From positions 1-10,936 of the forward strand of contig JAENXG010000061.1 in NCBI GenBank assembly GCA_016649675.1: a DNA stretch of 10,936 bases. The letters run 5' to 3'. Under the pieces are notes generated by a model. It did not search any database. It had not been told where the DNA came from and saw only the letters and a program-made list of their open reading frames with translations. The stretch's first letter is position 1. The number at the start of each line of letters is the position of its first letter. A program made the position numbers and the translations under genes. Positions 1 through 6,526 of this stretch are shown here, one piece after another. Origin of the DNA: Methyloceanibacter sp. (GTDB lineage: Bacteria; Pseudomonadota; Alphaproteobacteria; Rhizobiales; Methyloligellaceae).

Positions 1-15
1 CGAGGCGGCGCCGAC

Positions 16-1632
16 ATGGCCGACATCGAAGCGGACGTGATCATTGTTGGCTCGGGCATCTCCGGGGCGCTGCTCGCCGCGAAGCTGTCGAAGGCCGGGG
101 TCAAGGTCGCCATCCTGGAGGCGGGCCCGAGGGTCGATCGTGCGCAGGCGACGCAACGCTTCTGGGACGCCCCGATCAGGGTGCCCGAATGCCCTTATCC
201 ACCGAGCCCGCAGGCCAATCACCCGATCAGCAACGATCCCGATTACTGGTACCGGCAAATCGGGCCGAACAAATTCAAGAGCAGCTATCTTAAGGTGGTC
301 GGCGGCACGACGTGGCATTGGCTCGGGACCTGCCTGCGCTTCGTTCCGAATGACTTTCGCCTGAGCACCGCCTATGGCCGGGGCCTCGACTGGCCGGTCA
401 CCTACGATGACCTGGAACCCTTTTACAGTCAGGCCGAGGACGAGATCGGCGTATCGGGCGATGCCAACGAGACGCTCGGATCGCCACGCACGACTCCGTA
501 CCCGATGCCGGCGATCCCGCAGACCTTTATGGACAAGGCCTACACGCGCGCGCTCGTCGGCACGCAATTCGAGGTTCGCGCGACGCCTCAAGCGCGCAAT
601 TCAGCCAATCGCGACGAAAGGCCTGCGTGCTGCGGGAATGCCAGTTGCATCCCAATCTGCCCGGTCCAGGCGAAATATGACGCGACCGTGCACCTGTCAT
701 TGGCAGAGAAGAGCGGCGCGGCTCTCCATGCACAAACAACGGCTACGATGGTCGAAGTCGGCTCGAATGGGCGCGCTACTGCGATCCGCTTCAAGCGTTG
801 GGACGGCAGCGAAGGCGTGGCCTCCGGCAAAGCCTTCGTGCTTGCTGCACATGCGATCGAGATCCCACGGCTTTTGTTGAACTCCCGCACGGAAGCTTTG
901 CCGAACGGGGTGGCCAACAGTTCCGACCAGGTCGGCCGCAATCTGATGGACCATCCGGCGCAGCTGAGCTGGGCGCTGGCGTCGGCGCCAGTGTGGCCCT
1001 ATCGGGGACCGTTATCGACCTCGGGCATCGAGAACCTTCGGGACGGCCCATTCCGAAAAGAGCGGCCCGCCTTCCGCATCGAGATCGGCAATGACGGTTG
1101 GGCGTGGCCCACGGGCGCGCCGACCACCACCGCGGCCGACCTTGCGCGGCTCGGTTTGCGTGGGCCTGCCCTGGACGACGCGTTGCGCAGCCAGGCGTGC
1201 CGTCAGCTTCGCCTCACCTCGCTGATCGAGCAGTTGCCTGACCCGCAGAATCGCGTAACGCTCGACCCCAGCGATGCAGACATTTACGGCGTGCCGCTGC
1301 CTCGCCTTGCCTACAGCCTCGACGCCTATGTTCAGGCCGGCCTAAGCGCGGCCCGCGATGCCCATGCGCAGATCTTCGGCAGGCTCGGCGCCATGGCGAT
1401 CCAGCATCGGGACGTCGCCGAAGGCGCCGGACACATCATTGGCACGGCTCGAATGGGCAGTGATCCGGCGAGCTCGGTGGTCGACCGCGACCTCCGGAGC
1501 CACGACCATCCGAATCTTTTCATCCTCAGCTCGGCTGTCTTCCCGACCTCCGCGACGGCCAATCCTACACTGACAATTGCCGCGCTGAGCTTGCGTGCCG
1601 CCGACCAAGTGAAAGCGACATTGACGCATTGA
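16..1632 (+). CDS. GMC-family FAD-dependent oxidoreductase, probable sugar/sugar-acid dehydrogenase catalytic subunit
   Basis: Seen: a 538-residue protein with an N-terminal dinucleotide fold (VGSGISG, G12-x-G14-x-x-G17, ending at E35), a VGGTTWHW segment near residues 95-102 where GMC enzymes contact FAD, and a C-terminal GMC domain with GHIIGTARMG (H473) and a TANPTLTIAAL segment (N516). H473 and N516 occupy the usual catalytic His/Asn positions. The central stretch has C205-C206-x4-C211-x3-C215, the spacing known from bacterial FAD-glucose dehydrogenase alpha subunits that hold a 3Fe-4S cluster. Known of that family: the alpha subunit has no signal peptide, is exported with a Tat-dependent gamma subunit, and passes electrons to a cytochrome c subunit. 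No signal peptide is visible here, and the next gene is not a cytochrome. A gamma-type partner could lie left of the window. GAGG at 2-5 is a weak ribosome site for the ATG at 16. The family call is firm; the substrate is unknown. Confidence 0.9.
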   Translation: MADIEADVIIVGSGISGALLAAKLSKAGVKVAILEAGPRVDRAQATQRFWDAPIRVPECPYPPSPQANHPISNDPDYWYRQIGPNKFKSSYLKVVGGTTWHWLGTCLRFVPNDFRLSTAYGRGLDWPVTYDDLEPFYSQAEDEIGVSGDANETLGSPRTTPYPMPAIPQTFMDKAYTRALVGTQFEVRATPQARNSANRDERPACCGNASCIPICPVQAKYDATVHLSLAEKSGAALHAQTTATMVEVGSNGRATAIRFKRWDGSEGVASGKAFVLAAHAIEIPRLLLNSRTEALPNGVANSSDQVGRNLMDHPAQLSWALASAPVWPYRGPLSTSGIENLRDGPFRKERPAFRIEIGNDGWAWPTGAPTTTAADLARLGLRGPALDDALRSQACRQLRLTSLIEQLPDPQNRVTLDPSDADIYGVPLPRLAYSLDAYVQAGLSAARDAHAQIFGRLGAMAIQHRDVAEGAGHIIGTARMGSDPASSVVDRDLRSHDHPNLFILSSAVFPTSATANPTLTIAALSLRAADQVKATLTH

Positions 1633-1691
1633 GCGGGTCCCTGGCATCCGCGTGAACAGTCTGACGGGCGAACGCGTTGAGCAGAGCAACC

Positions 1692-1700
1692 AAAGGAGAG
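1692..1700 (+). promoter_or_regulatory. Shine-Dalgarno site for the VOC gene
   Basis: AAAGGAGAG lies six bases before the ATG at 1707. It decides the start: an in-frame TTG at 1677 would add ten residues, but it lies upstream of this strong site and has none of its own. Confidence 0.75.
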
Positions 1701-1706
1701 AGCAGC

Positions 1707-2171
1707 ATGGTGCGCGTTGTCGGCATCGATCATCTCGTCGTTAGCGTCAGTGATTTCGCCAAGTCCAAGACGTTTTACGCCCCGCTGATGGAGTTCCTCG
1801 GCTTCGGCGTCGAGGCGGAATACCAAGGCAGCATGATGGGCTGGGCCAATGGCAAGACCCTGTTCTGGATCGCGGCGGCCGACGCGGAAGGCAAGAAACA
1901 CAAATACCGCAAAGGCGATGTCGGCTTTCACCATTATGCCTTCCGCCTGCGGAGCCGAAAGGACGTCGACGCGCTGCAATCCTTCTTGGAGGAGCAGGGG
2001 GCGACCATCGTCGATCCTGCGGCTGAGTATTACGACGACTATTACGCCGTGTTCTTCCTCGATCCCGACGGGATGAAGCTCGAAGGCATGCGTTATGGCG
2101 AGCTGCATGAGCAGGCCGCCCGCAAACGCGCTGCAGCAAAGAAAAAGCGCTCGGGCAAGAAGCGCGGCTAG
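1707..2171 (+). CDS. VOC-superfamily (glyoxalase/bleomycin-resistance fold) protein
   Basis: Seen: 154 residues opening with VVGIDHLVVSVSDFAKSKTF, the typical first beta-alpha module of vicinal-oxygen-chelate proteins, and a second module containing VGFHHYAFRLRS and FFLDPDGMKLEGMRYGE. Candidate metal ligands are H9, H75 or H76, and E126. A single copy of this length would normally dimerise to build the active sites. The last ~18 residues are rich in Lys, Arg and Ala (KRAAAKKKRSGKKRG), a tail outside the fold. The gene follows the GMC oxidoreductase by 74 bases on the same strand, so co-transcription is possible, but it has its own good ribosome site. Members include glyoxalases, extradiol dioxygenases, epimerases and resistance proteins, and nothing here picks among them. 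Confidence 0.85.
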   Translation: MVRVVGIDHLVVSVSDFAKSKTFYAPLMEFLGFGVEAEYQGSMMGWANGKTLFWIAAADAEGKKHKYRKGDVGFHHYAFRLRSRKDVDALQSFLEEQGATIVDPAAEYYDDYYAVFFLDPDGMKLEGMRYGELHEQAARKRAAAKKKRSGKKRG

Positions 2172-2182
2172 GCTGTGACTTG

Positions 2183-2611
2183 TCAGCGCTGGGACGTCGC
2201 CGGGCCCGTGCGCCGCAACACCTCGAAGATGAGGGCCGTTGACCAGCCGATCAGCATGATGCCGTTCAGCGCCGTCATGGGACCGAGCAGCCGCCATTCG
2301 GCGACCGGGATCACGTCGCCATAGCCGAGTGTCGTGTAGTTGCCGAAGGCGAAATAGACGAGCGGCGTGCCGGGCGGCGCCGCACCCACCAGGCCATAGG
2401 TGAAGGCCCACACCACGACCTCGGCGAAGTGCCCGGCGACCAGCAGCGTGCCGGTCGCCACAATGACGACCGTATGCCGGAGGAATTCCGGCACGACGGA
2501 ATCGTGCACCCGCAAGTTTTGCACGGTCCTCACCACGCCTCCGAGCAGCACGGCATGAATGATGAGGTTCACGAGGCTAGCTGTGCCGCCGACAAGGATC
2601 TGGTCGAGCAT
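2183..2611 (-). CDS. Small potassium-channel-like membrane protein (Ion_trans_2 pore domain)
   Basis: Seen: 142 residues with a hydrophobic N-terminal segment (about 10-30), a second (about 45-70), a pore-loop region ending in the selectivity-filter sequence TTLGYGDV (TLGYGD at 94-99), and a final helix (about 107-133). This is the helix-pore-helix plan of the small K+ channel family, preceded by one extra membrane segment. It would sit in the inner membrane and conduct K+. No RCK/TrkA-N or cyclic-nucleotide domain follows; the protein ends about ten residues after the last helix. The ATG at 2611 was chosen because the open frame further upstream is Arg/Pro/Ser-rich and overlaps rmuC in a non-coding frame. 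The start lies ten bases after the rmuC stop codon, suggesting co-transcription with rmuC. No clear Shine-Dalgarno site is visible. It converges with the VOC gene, with 11 bases between stop codons. Confidence 0.82.
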   Translation of the reverse strand: MLDQILVGGTASLVNLIIHAVLLGGVVRTVQNLRVHDSVVPEFLRHTVVIVATGTLLVAGHFAEVVVWAFTYGLVGAAPPGTPLVYFAFGNYTTLGYGDVIPVAEWRLLGPMTALNGIMLIGWSTALIFEVLRRTGPATSQR

Positions 2612-2621
2612 CGCGTTCGGT

Positions 2622-3851
2622 CTATTCGCCGGCGAGAAGGTCGGGCTGACGCACGACGCGAGCGCCCCCGTTGCGGGCCTTCTCCGCTCCCTCTGCCCGT
2701 TGGGGAGAGGGCAGGGGCGAGGGGGGTGCAGCGCCGTTGCTCTGGTGCTCGACCTCAGCTGGGTCAGAGGCCTCAGCAAAGTCCAGGGTCTCGATCTTGC
2801 GGCCGCGCGCCGTGATTCGCTCCGACGAGGTGAGGATCTTCTCGAAATCGGCATTGGCCTGGCCGAAATGGCGCTGCAGGTCGAGCACGCGCTCGCGGAA
2901 GCGGCCCATGTCCTCCATCAGCTTCTGCACCTCGCCCTGGATGAGATGCGCCTGCTCGCGCATCTTCACGTCCTTCAGGATCGCCTGCATGGTCTGCACC
3001 GCGAGCATCAGCATGTTGGGCGCGCAGATCACGATGCGGGCGCGGTGCGCCTTCTGCACGAGGTCGGAGAAATGCTCGGCGAGATCGGCGTAGATCGACT
3101 CCGATGGCACGAATAGGATGGCGGTGTCCTGGGTCTCGCCGGCGATGAAGTAGCGCTCCGCGATGCTTTCCACGTGGCGGCCGACATCGATACGCACGCG
3201 GCGCGCGGCGTCCTTTTTCTCCTCGTCGCGGCGCGCGGTGCGGAAGGCCTCGAAGCCTTCGAGCGGGAATTTGGCGTCAATCACCACGCCCGCGCTGGCG
3301 TTCGGCATATGCAACAGGCAGTCGGGCCGCTTGCCGTTGGAGAGCGTCGGCTGGAAGCTGTAGGCGCCCCTGGGCAGGCCATCCTTGACGATGGTCTCCA
3401 TGCGCATCTGGCCGAAGGCGCCGCGCGCCTGCTTGTTGGCGAGGATCTCCTGCAAGCTGACCATGTTGGTGGAGAGATCGGTCAGGTTCTTCTGCGCCGT
3501 GTCGATCACGGCAAGGCGCTCATTGAGCTTGGTGATAGAATCGGTGGTCTTGCGCGCCGTCTCGTTGAGGTCGGAGCCGACGCGGTGGGTCATGCGGTCG
3601 AGCCGCTCGTTGACGGCCCGCGCGATGTCGCCTTGGCGCGCCACGCTGATCTCGGCGAAGGTCTGCAAACGGCCTTTGAGCTCGGCAAGCTCGCTGGCCT
3701 GGCCCTCGGTTTGGCGCCGCCGCCGGCTCATATGCATGATCAGCGCGATGGCGAGGACGATGAGCGCAAGAACGGCGAGGCTCGCAAGCGCAAGCAAGAT
3801 AAGGGTGGGTTGGAGCGTTGTGCTCCCCACCTGTATGGCGTCGAGGGCCAT
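2622..3851 (-). CDS. rmuC: RmuC-family protein (DNA recombination-associated)
   Basis: Seen: 409 residues with an N-terminal membrane helix (about 17-40), a basic stop-transfer patch (SRRRR), a predicted coiled-coil region (about 50-140), and the RmuC core starting at RGAFGQMRMETIV (about 143-155), then RPDCLLHMP and VVIDAKFPLEGFEAF (D192-x-K194). RPD and DAK are the conserved core of this PD-(D/E)XK-like domain. Known: rmuC loss in E. coli raises the rate of inversion at short inverted repeats, and nuclease activity is presumed from the fold. The C-terminal tail is odd: residues about 376-395 (PPSPLPSPQRAEGAEKARNG) are the translation of a genomic GC-rich repeat, so the ancestral protein probably ended earlier or differently. 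The gene is divergent from def, the neighbour order common in Hyphomicrobiales. The ATG at 3851 keeps the membrane helix complete. Confidence 0.93.
   Translation of the reverse strand: MALDAIQVGSTTLQPTLILLALASLAVLALIVLAIALIMHMSRRRRQTEGQASELAELKGRLQTFAEISVARQGDIARAVNERLDRMTHRVGSDLNETARKTTDSITKLNERLAVIDTAQKNLTDLSTNMVSLQEILANKQARGAFGQMRMETIVKDGLPRGAYSFQPTLSNGKRPDCLLHMPNASAGVVIDAKFPLEGFEAFRTARRDEEKKDAARRVRIDVGRHVESIAERYFIAGETQDTAILFVPSESIYADLAEHFSDLVQKAHRARIVICAPNMLMLAVQTMQAILKDVKMREQAHLIQGEVQKLMEDMGRFRERVLDLQRHFGQANADFEKILTSSERITARGRKIETLDFAEASDPAEVEHQSNGAAPPSPLPSPQRAEGAEKARNGGARVVRQPDLLAGE
2684..2732. repeat. GC-rich palindromic repeat, copy A, inside the 3' end of rmuC
   Basis: Both copies start with CCGCTCCC and end with TGCAGC, and share GGGAGAGGG or its close variant followed by a G-rich run. 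Copy B is at 8755-8804. In copy A, CCCTCT and AGAGGG form an inverted pair around GCCCGTTGGGG. Elements with this look are widespread between genes in Hyphomicrobiales; here it lies in an open reading frame and is translated as Pro/Ser-rich sequence on the minus strand. Confidence 0.7.
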
Positions 3852-3925
3852 GGGGAGAACGTATAGCCCGATTCGTTCTTTTAGACCAAAACAGGAACAT
3901 CCGCCTTGGCCTCATGCTTGGGGAT

Positions 3926-3940
3926 GCCGCCCTCGGCGGC
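3926..3940. repeat. Short perfect hairpin in the rmuC-def gap
   Basis: GCCGCC (3926-3931) and GGCGGC (3935-3940) pair perfectly around a CTC loop. It stands just before the composite repeat and may be part of it. No T-run follows on either side, so it is not a convincing intrinsic terminator. Confidence 0.45.
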
Positions 3941-3961
3941 TCCTCAGCAGGAGGAGGTGCG

Positions 3962-4088
3962 CCTCACCCTGAGGAGCGGACGTCCTTCGACCAGCCGTCT
4001 CATCCTGAGGGCGACCCCGGACTAGGTCCGGGGGCGCGTCTCGAAGGATGGGCGGCTGGCTCAGGATGAGGTCGCGTCTCGAAGGGGG
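3962..4088. repeat. Composite palindromic intergenic repeat between rmuC and def
   Basis: The 291-base gap between the divergent rmuC and def genes is mostly this element; I see no gene in it. It holds CCTCACCCTGAGGA (3962-3975), CTCATCCTGAG (3999-4009) and its exact inverse CTCAGGATGAG (4060-4070), a perfect 8-bp hairpin CCCCGGAC/GTCCGGGG (4015-4033) with a TAG loop, and a 13-base direct repeat CGCGTCTCGAAGG at 4035-4047 and 4073-4085. These words match a repeat class I recognise from Bradyrhizobium-like genomes, here apparently as two nested or partly duplicated units. Confidence 0.75.
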
Positions 4089-4142
4089 AGGTCCCAAGGG
4101 ATGTTGACCGCCGGGCTCGCCAACCTTATCTCAGCCTCTCAC

Positions 4143-4658
4143 ATGGCCATCCTTCCCATCCTCACTATTCCCGATCCGATCCTGCGCAAGAAGGCGCGGT
4201 TGATCGAGCGCGTCGACGCCGATCTGCGCCGGCTGATGGACGGCATGCTCGCTACCATGTACGACGCGCCCGGCATCGGCCTCGCCGCCCCGCAGGTCGG
4301 CATCTTGCGGCGGCTCATCGTCATGGACCCTGCCAAGGACGAGGCGCCGAAGAACCCGGTGATCATGGTGAACCCCGAGATCCTCACGCGCTCCGACGAG
4401 ATGCGGATCCATGAGGAGGGCTGCCTCTCCATCCCCGAGATCACCGCCGAGGTCGAGCGGCCGGCGCGCACCCGCGTGAAATACATCGACCGCCACGGCA
4501 AGCCCCAGGAGATGGAGCTTGAGGGCATCTGGTCGACCCTCGTCCAGCATGAGATCGACCATCTCAACGGCGTTCTCTTCATCGACTATCTGTCGCGCCT
4601 GAAGCGCGACATGATCGTGAAGAAGTTCACCAAAGCCAAGCGCGCCGACGCGCTGTAA
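4143..4658 (+). CDS. def: Peptide deformylase
   Basis: Seen: 171 residues with all three family motifs: PGIGLAAPQVG (G44-Q51), EEGCLSIPE (C94) and QHEIDHLNG (H136, E137, H140). C94, H136 and H140 bind the catalytic Fe2+/metal, and E137 is the general acid/base. The enzyme removes the N-formyl group from nascent proteins in the cytoplasm, undoing the work of fmt, which lies directly downstream. The ATG at 4143 was chosen because MAILPILTIPDPILRKKA aligns with the usual family N-terminus. An in-frame ATG at 4101 would add 14 unrelated residues next to the repeat, although GGGGGAG lies nearer to it; the start is therefore less certain than the identity. Confidence 0.96.
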   Translation: MAILPILTIPDPILRKKARLIERVDADLRRLMDGMLATMYDAPGIGLAAPQVGILRRLIVMDPAKDEAPKNPVIMVNPEILTRSDEMRIHEEGCLSIPEITAEVERPARTRVKYIDRHGKPQEMELEGIWSTLVQHEIDHLNGVLFIDYLSRLKRDMIVKKFTKAKRADAL

Positions 4659-4674
4659 CTCCCTGATCCACTCG

Positions 4675-4768
4675 TCATGCCCGGACTTGATCCGGGCATC
4701 CATGCCGTTGCATTTCAGCTCGATGAGGCGCCAGTGGAATGGATTGCCGGGTCAAGCCCGCCAATGAC
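4675..4768. repeat. 94-bp palindromic intergenic repeat between def and fmt
   Basis: The element is bounded by GTCAT (4675-4679) and ATGAC (4764-4768). Its left arm is a perfect 9-bp hairpin, ATGCCCGGA/TCCGGGCAT (4677-4699) with a CTTGA loop. Its right arm, ATTGCCGGG/CCCGCCAAT (4743-4765), has one mismatch and a TCAAG loop. ATCCAT (4698-4703) and ATGGAT (4738-4743) also pair, so the whole unit can fold as a two-armed structure. This type is very common between genes in Hyphomicrobiales. It fills most of the 120-base gap and ends ten bases before the fmt start codon. Confidence 0.82.
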
Positions 4769-4778
4769 ATAAGTCGCT

Positions 4779-5711
4779 ATGGCACTGCGCATCATCTTCA
4801 TGGGCACGCCGGATTTTGCCGTGCCCACGCTTCGCGCCATCCTTGCCGCCGGCCATGAGGTGGTGGCGGTCTATAGTCAGCCGCCCCGCGCGGCGGGGCG
4901 CGGCATGGCTGTGCGCAAGTCGCCGGTGCACCGTGCCGCGGAGGAAGCGGGCCTTCTCGTGCGGACCCCCGAGCGGCTGAAGAGCGCCGAGGAGCAGGAG
5001 CGGTTTTCAGAGTTCCGCGCCGACGCCGCGATCGTCGTGGCCTATGGGCTTATCCTGCCGTTCCCGATCCTCACCGGTACAACTCACGGCGCCTTCAATC
5101 TGCATGCCTCGCTCCTTCCCCACTGGCGGGGCGCCGCACCGATCCAGCGGGCAATCATGGCGGGCGATCCCGAGACAGGACTCTCCATCATGCGCCTGGA
5201 CGAGGGTCTCGACACCGGCCCGGTCTGCCTCATCGAGCGCGTGCCCATAGGTCCCGACGAGACGGCGGGCGAGCTGCACGATACGCTTGCCGCGCGTGGC
5301 GCCGGCCTGATGGTGACGGCGCTTGCCGCGCTTGAGCAGGGACGCCTCGTCTGCCAGCCGCAACACGCCGACGGCGCCACCTATGCCCCCAAGCTCGATC
5401 CAAGAGAGACGCGCATCAATTGGCGGCTCCTGGCGCGTGACGTGCACGATCGCATTCGCGGTCTCTCGCCATCCCCGGGCGCGTGGTTCGAGATCGAGCT
5501 CAACGGCAAGCGTGAAAGAATAAGGGTGCTCCGTTCGGCCCGCACGGAAGGCCAGGGAATGCCCGGCATGATTCTCGACGACCGGCTCACCGTCGCTTGT
5601 GGCGAGGGGGCGGTGCGCCTCACGCAAGTCCAGCGGGCAGGCAAGCGGCCGATGTCGGCAGATGAGTTTCTGCGCGGGGTGAAGCTCAGCGCCGGCACCG
5701 CCCTCGGCTAA
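4779..5711 (+). CDS. fmt: Methionyl-tRNA formyltransferase
   Basis: Seen: 310 residues, the normal family length. The N-terminus MALRIIFMGTPDFAVPTL is typical, the formyl-transferase core contains GAFNLHASLLPHWRGAAPIQ with N107 and H109, and D145 in LDEGLDTGPV completes the catalytic Asn-His-Asp set. The flexible loop carrying RAAGRGMAVRKSPV (about 37-50), which clamps the initiator tRNA acceptor stem, is present. A C-terminal OB-fold domain follows from about residue 205. The enzyme transfers a formyl group from 10-formyltetrahydrofolate to Met-tRNA(fMet) in the cytoplasm. The gene follows def and precedes truA with only five bases between, so fmt-truA are almost surely co-transcribed. No good Shine-Dalgarno site is visible before the ATG, where the palindromic element intrudes. 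Confidence 0.97.
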   Translation: MALRIIFMGTPDFAVPTLRAILAAGHEVVAVYSQPPRAAGRGMAVRKSPVHRAAEEAGLLVRTPERLKSAEEQERFSEFRADAAIVVAYGLILPFPILTGTTHGAFNLHASLLPHWRGAAPIQRAIMAGDPETGLSIMRLDEGLDTGPVCLIERVPIGPDETAGELHDTLAARGAGLMVTALAALEQGRLVCQPQHADGATYAPKLDPRETRINWRLLARDVHDRIRGLSPSPGAWFEIELNGKRERIRVLRSARTEGQGMPGMILDDRLTVACGEGAVRLTQVQRAGKRPMSADEFLRGVKLSAGTALG

Positions 5712-5716
5712 GCGCC

Positions 5717-6454
5717 ATGCCCCGCTACAAGCTCACGCTCGAATATGACGGTACGCCCTTTGTCGGCTGGCAGAGGCAGGAGAACGGCCTCTCGCTGCAG
5801 GGCCGTCTCGCCGAAGCCATCAAGGCCTTCTCGGGCGAGGAGGTGGTCCCGCGCGGGGCAGGGCGCACCGATGCCGGCGTGCACGCCCTCGGTCAGGTGG
5901 CCCATATGGATCTCGGCAAGGACTGGACCTGCGATAAGGTGCGCGACGCTCTCAACGCGCATCTCAGGCCCGACCCCGTGAGCGTGCTCGCCTGCGAGAA
6001 GGCGGCCGAGGACTTCGATGCGCGCTTCTCGGCGCGCGCCCGCCACTATCTCTATCGCGTCGTCAATCGCCGCTCACCCTTGGCGCTCGACCGCGACCGC
6101 GCCTGGGGCGTGTTCCGAAGCCTCGACGCCGCCGCCATGCACGATGCGGCGCAAGTCCTCGTCGGCCACTACGACTTCTCCACCTTCCGCTCGGCCGAGT
6201 GTCAGGCGGCCTCGCCGGTCAAGACCCTCGACCGTCTCGTCGTCTCGCGCGAGGGCGAGGAGGTCAGGATCGAGGCGTCGGCGCGCTCCTTCCTGCACAA
6301 CCAGGTGCGCTCAATTGCTGGCTCGCTCAAGCTTGTCGGCGAGGGCAAATGGGAGGCCCGCGATCTGGAACGGGCGCTTGCCGCCCGCGACCGGAGCGCC
6401 TGCGGCCCCGTGGCGCCCCCTTGCGGCCTCTACCTGGTGAAGGTCGATTACTGA
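5717..6454 (+). CDS. truA: tRNA pseudouridine(38-40) synthase TruA
   Basis: Seen: 245 residues beginning PRYKLTLEYDGTPFVGWQRQ, followed by the catalytic motif RGAGRTDAGVHALGQ in which D52 is the nucleophilic aspartate. Further family segments are FDARFSARARHYLYRVVNR and SFLHNQVRSIAGSLKLVGEGKW. The enzyme isomerises uridines 38-40 in the anticodon arm of many tRNAs and works as a dimer. The start ATG lies five bases after the fmt stop, and length and start match the family. In many Hyphomicrobiales this gene is followed by dapE; here it is followed instead by an unrelated TPR-caspase gene. Confidence 0.97.
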   Translation: MPRYKLTLEYDGTPFVGWQRQENGLSLQGRLAEAIKAFSGEEVVPRGAGRTDAGVHALGQVAHMDLGKDWTCDKVRDALNAHLRPDPVSVLACEKAAEDFDARFSARARHYLYRVVNRRSPLALDRDRAWGVFRSLDAAAMHDAAQVLVGHYDFSTFRSAECQAASPVKTLDRLVVSREGEEVRIEASARSFLHNQVRSIAGSLKLVGEGKWEARDLERALAARDRSACGPVAPPCGLYLVKVDY

Positions 6455-6515
6455 GCAAGCCGCGCCGCTTCGCTCGCCGCACAGATCGGAATAAGATCGT
6501 AGCCTTAACGTTGGC

Positions 6516-6520
6516 GGAGG
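6516..6520 (+). promoter_or_regulatory. Shine-Dalgarno site for the TPR-caspase gene
   Basis: GGAGG lies six bases before the ATG at 6527. A GTG at 6524 is also in frame but is only three bases from this site, so the ATG is preferred. Having its own strong site within the 72-base gap after truA, the gene need not depend on read-through. Confidence 0.7.
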
Positions 6521-6526
6521 ATCGTG

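Noticed and set aside
1332..2411. Long minus-strand open frame (359 codons) under the GMC and VOC genes
   Set aside because: It overlaps two genes with clear family motifs and partly the K+ channel gene. Its translation has no recognisable motif and the Arg/Ala/His-rich make-up of an antisense shadow in GC-rich DNA.
2612..2854. 81-codon N-terminal extension of the K+ channel
   Set aside because: Arg/Pro/Ser-rich, fully overlaps the rmuC coding end and repeat copy A in another frame, and has no membrane or domain feature.
3174..3866. Plus-strand open frame (230 codons) opposite rmuC
   Set aside because: Antisense shadow of rmuC; no family motif, and the RmuC reading is unambiguous.
4101..4142. 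Upstream ATG start for def
   Set aside because: It would add 14 residues with no counterpart in the family; MAILPILTIPDP at 4143 matches the normal N-terminus. Kept as a minor doubt because the purine-rich GGGGGAG is nearer to 4101.
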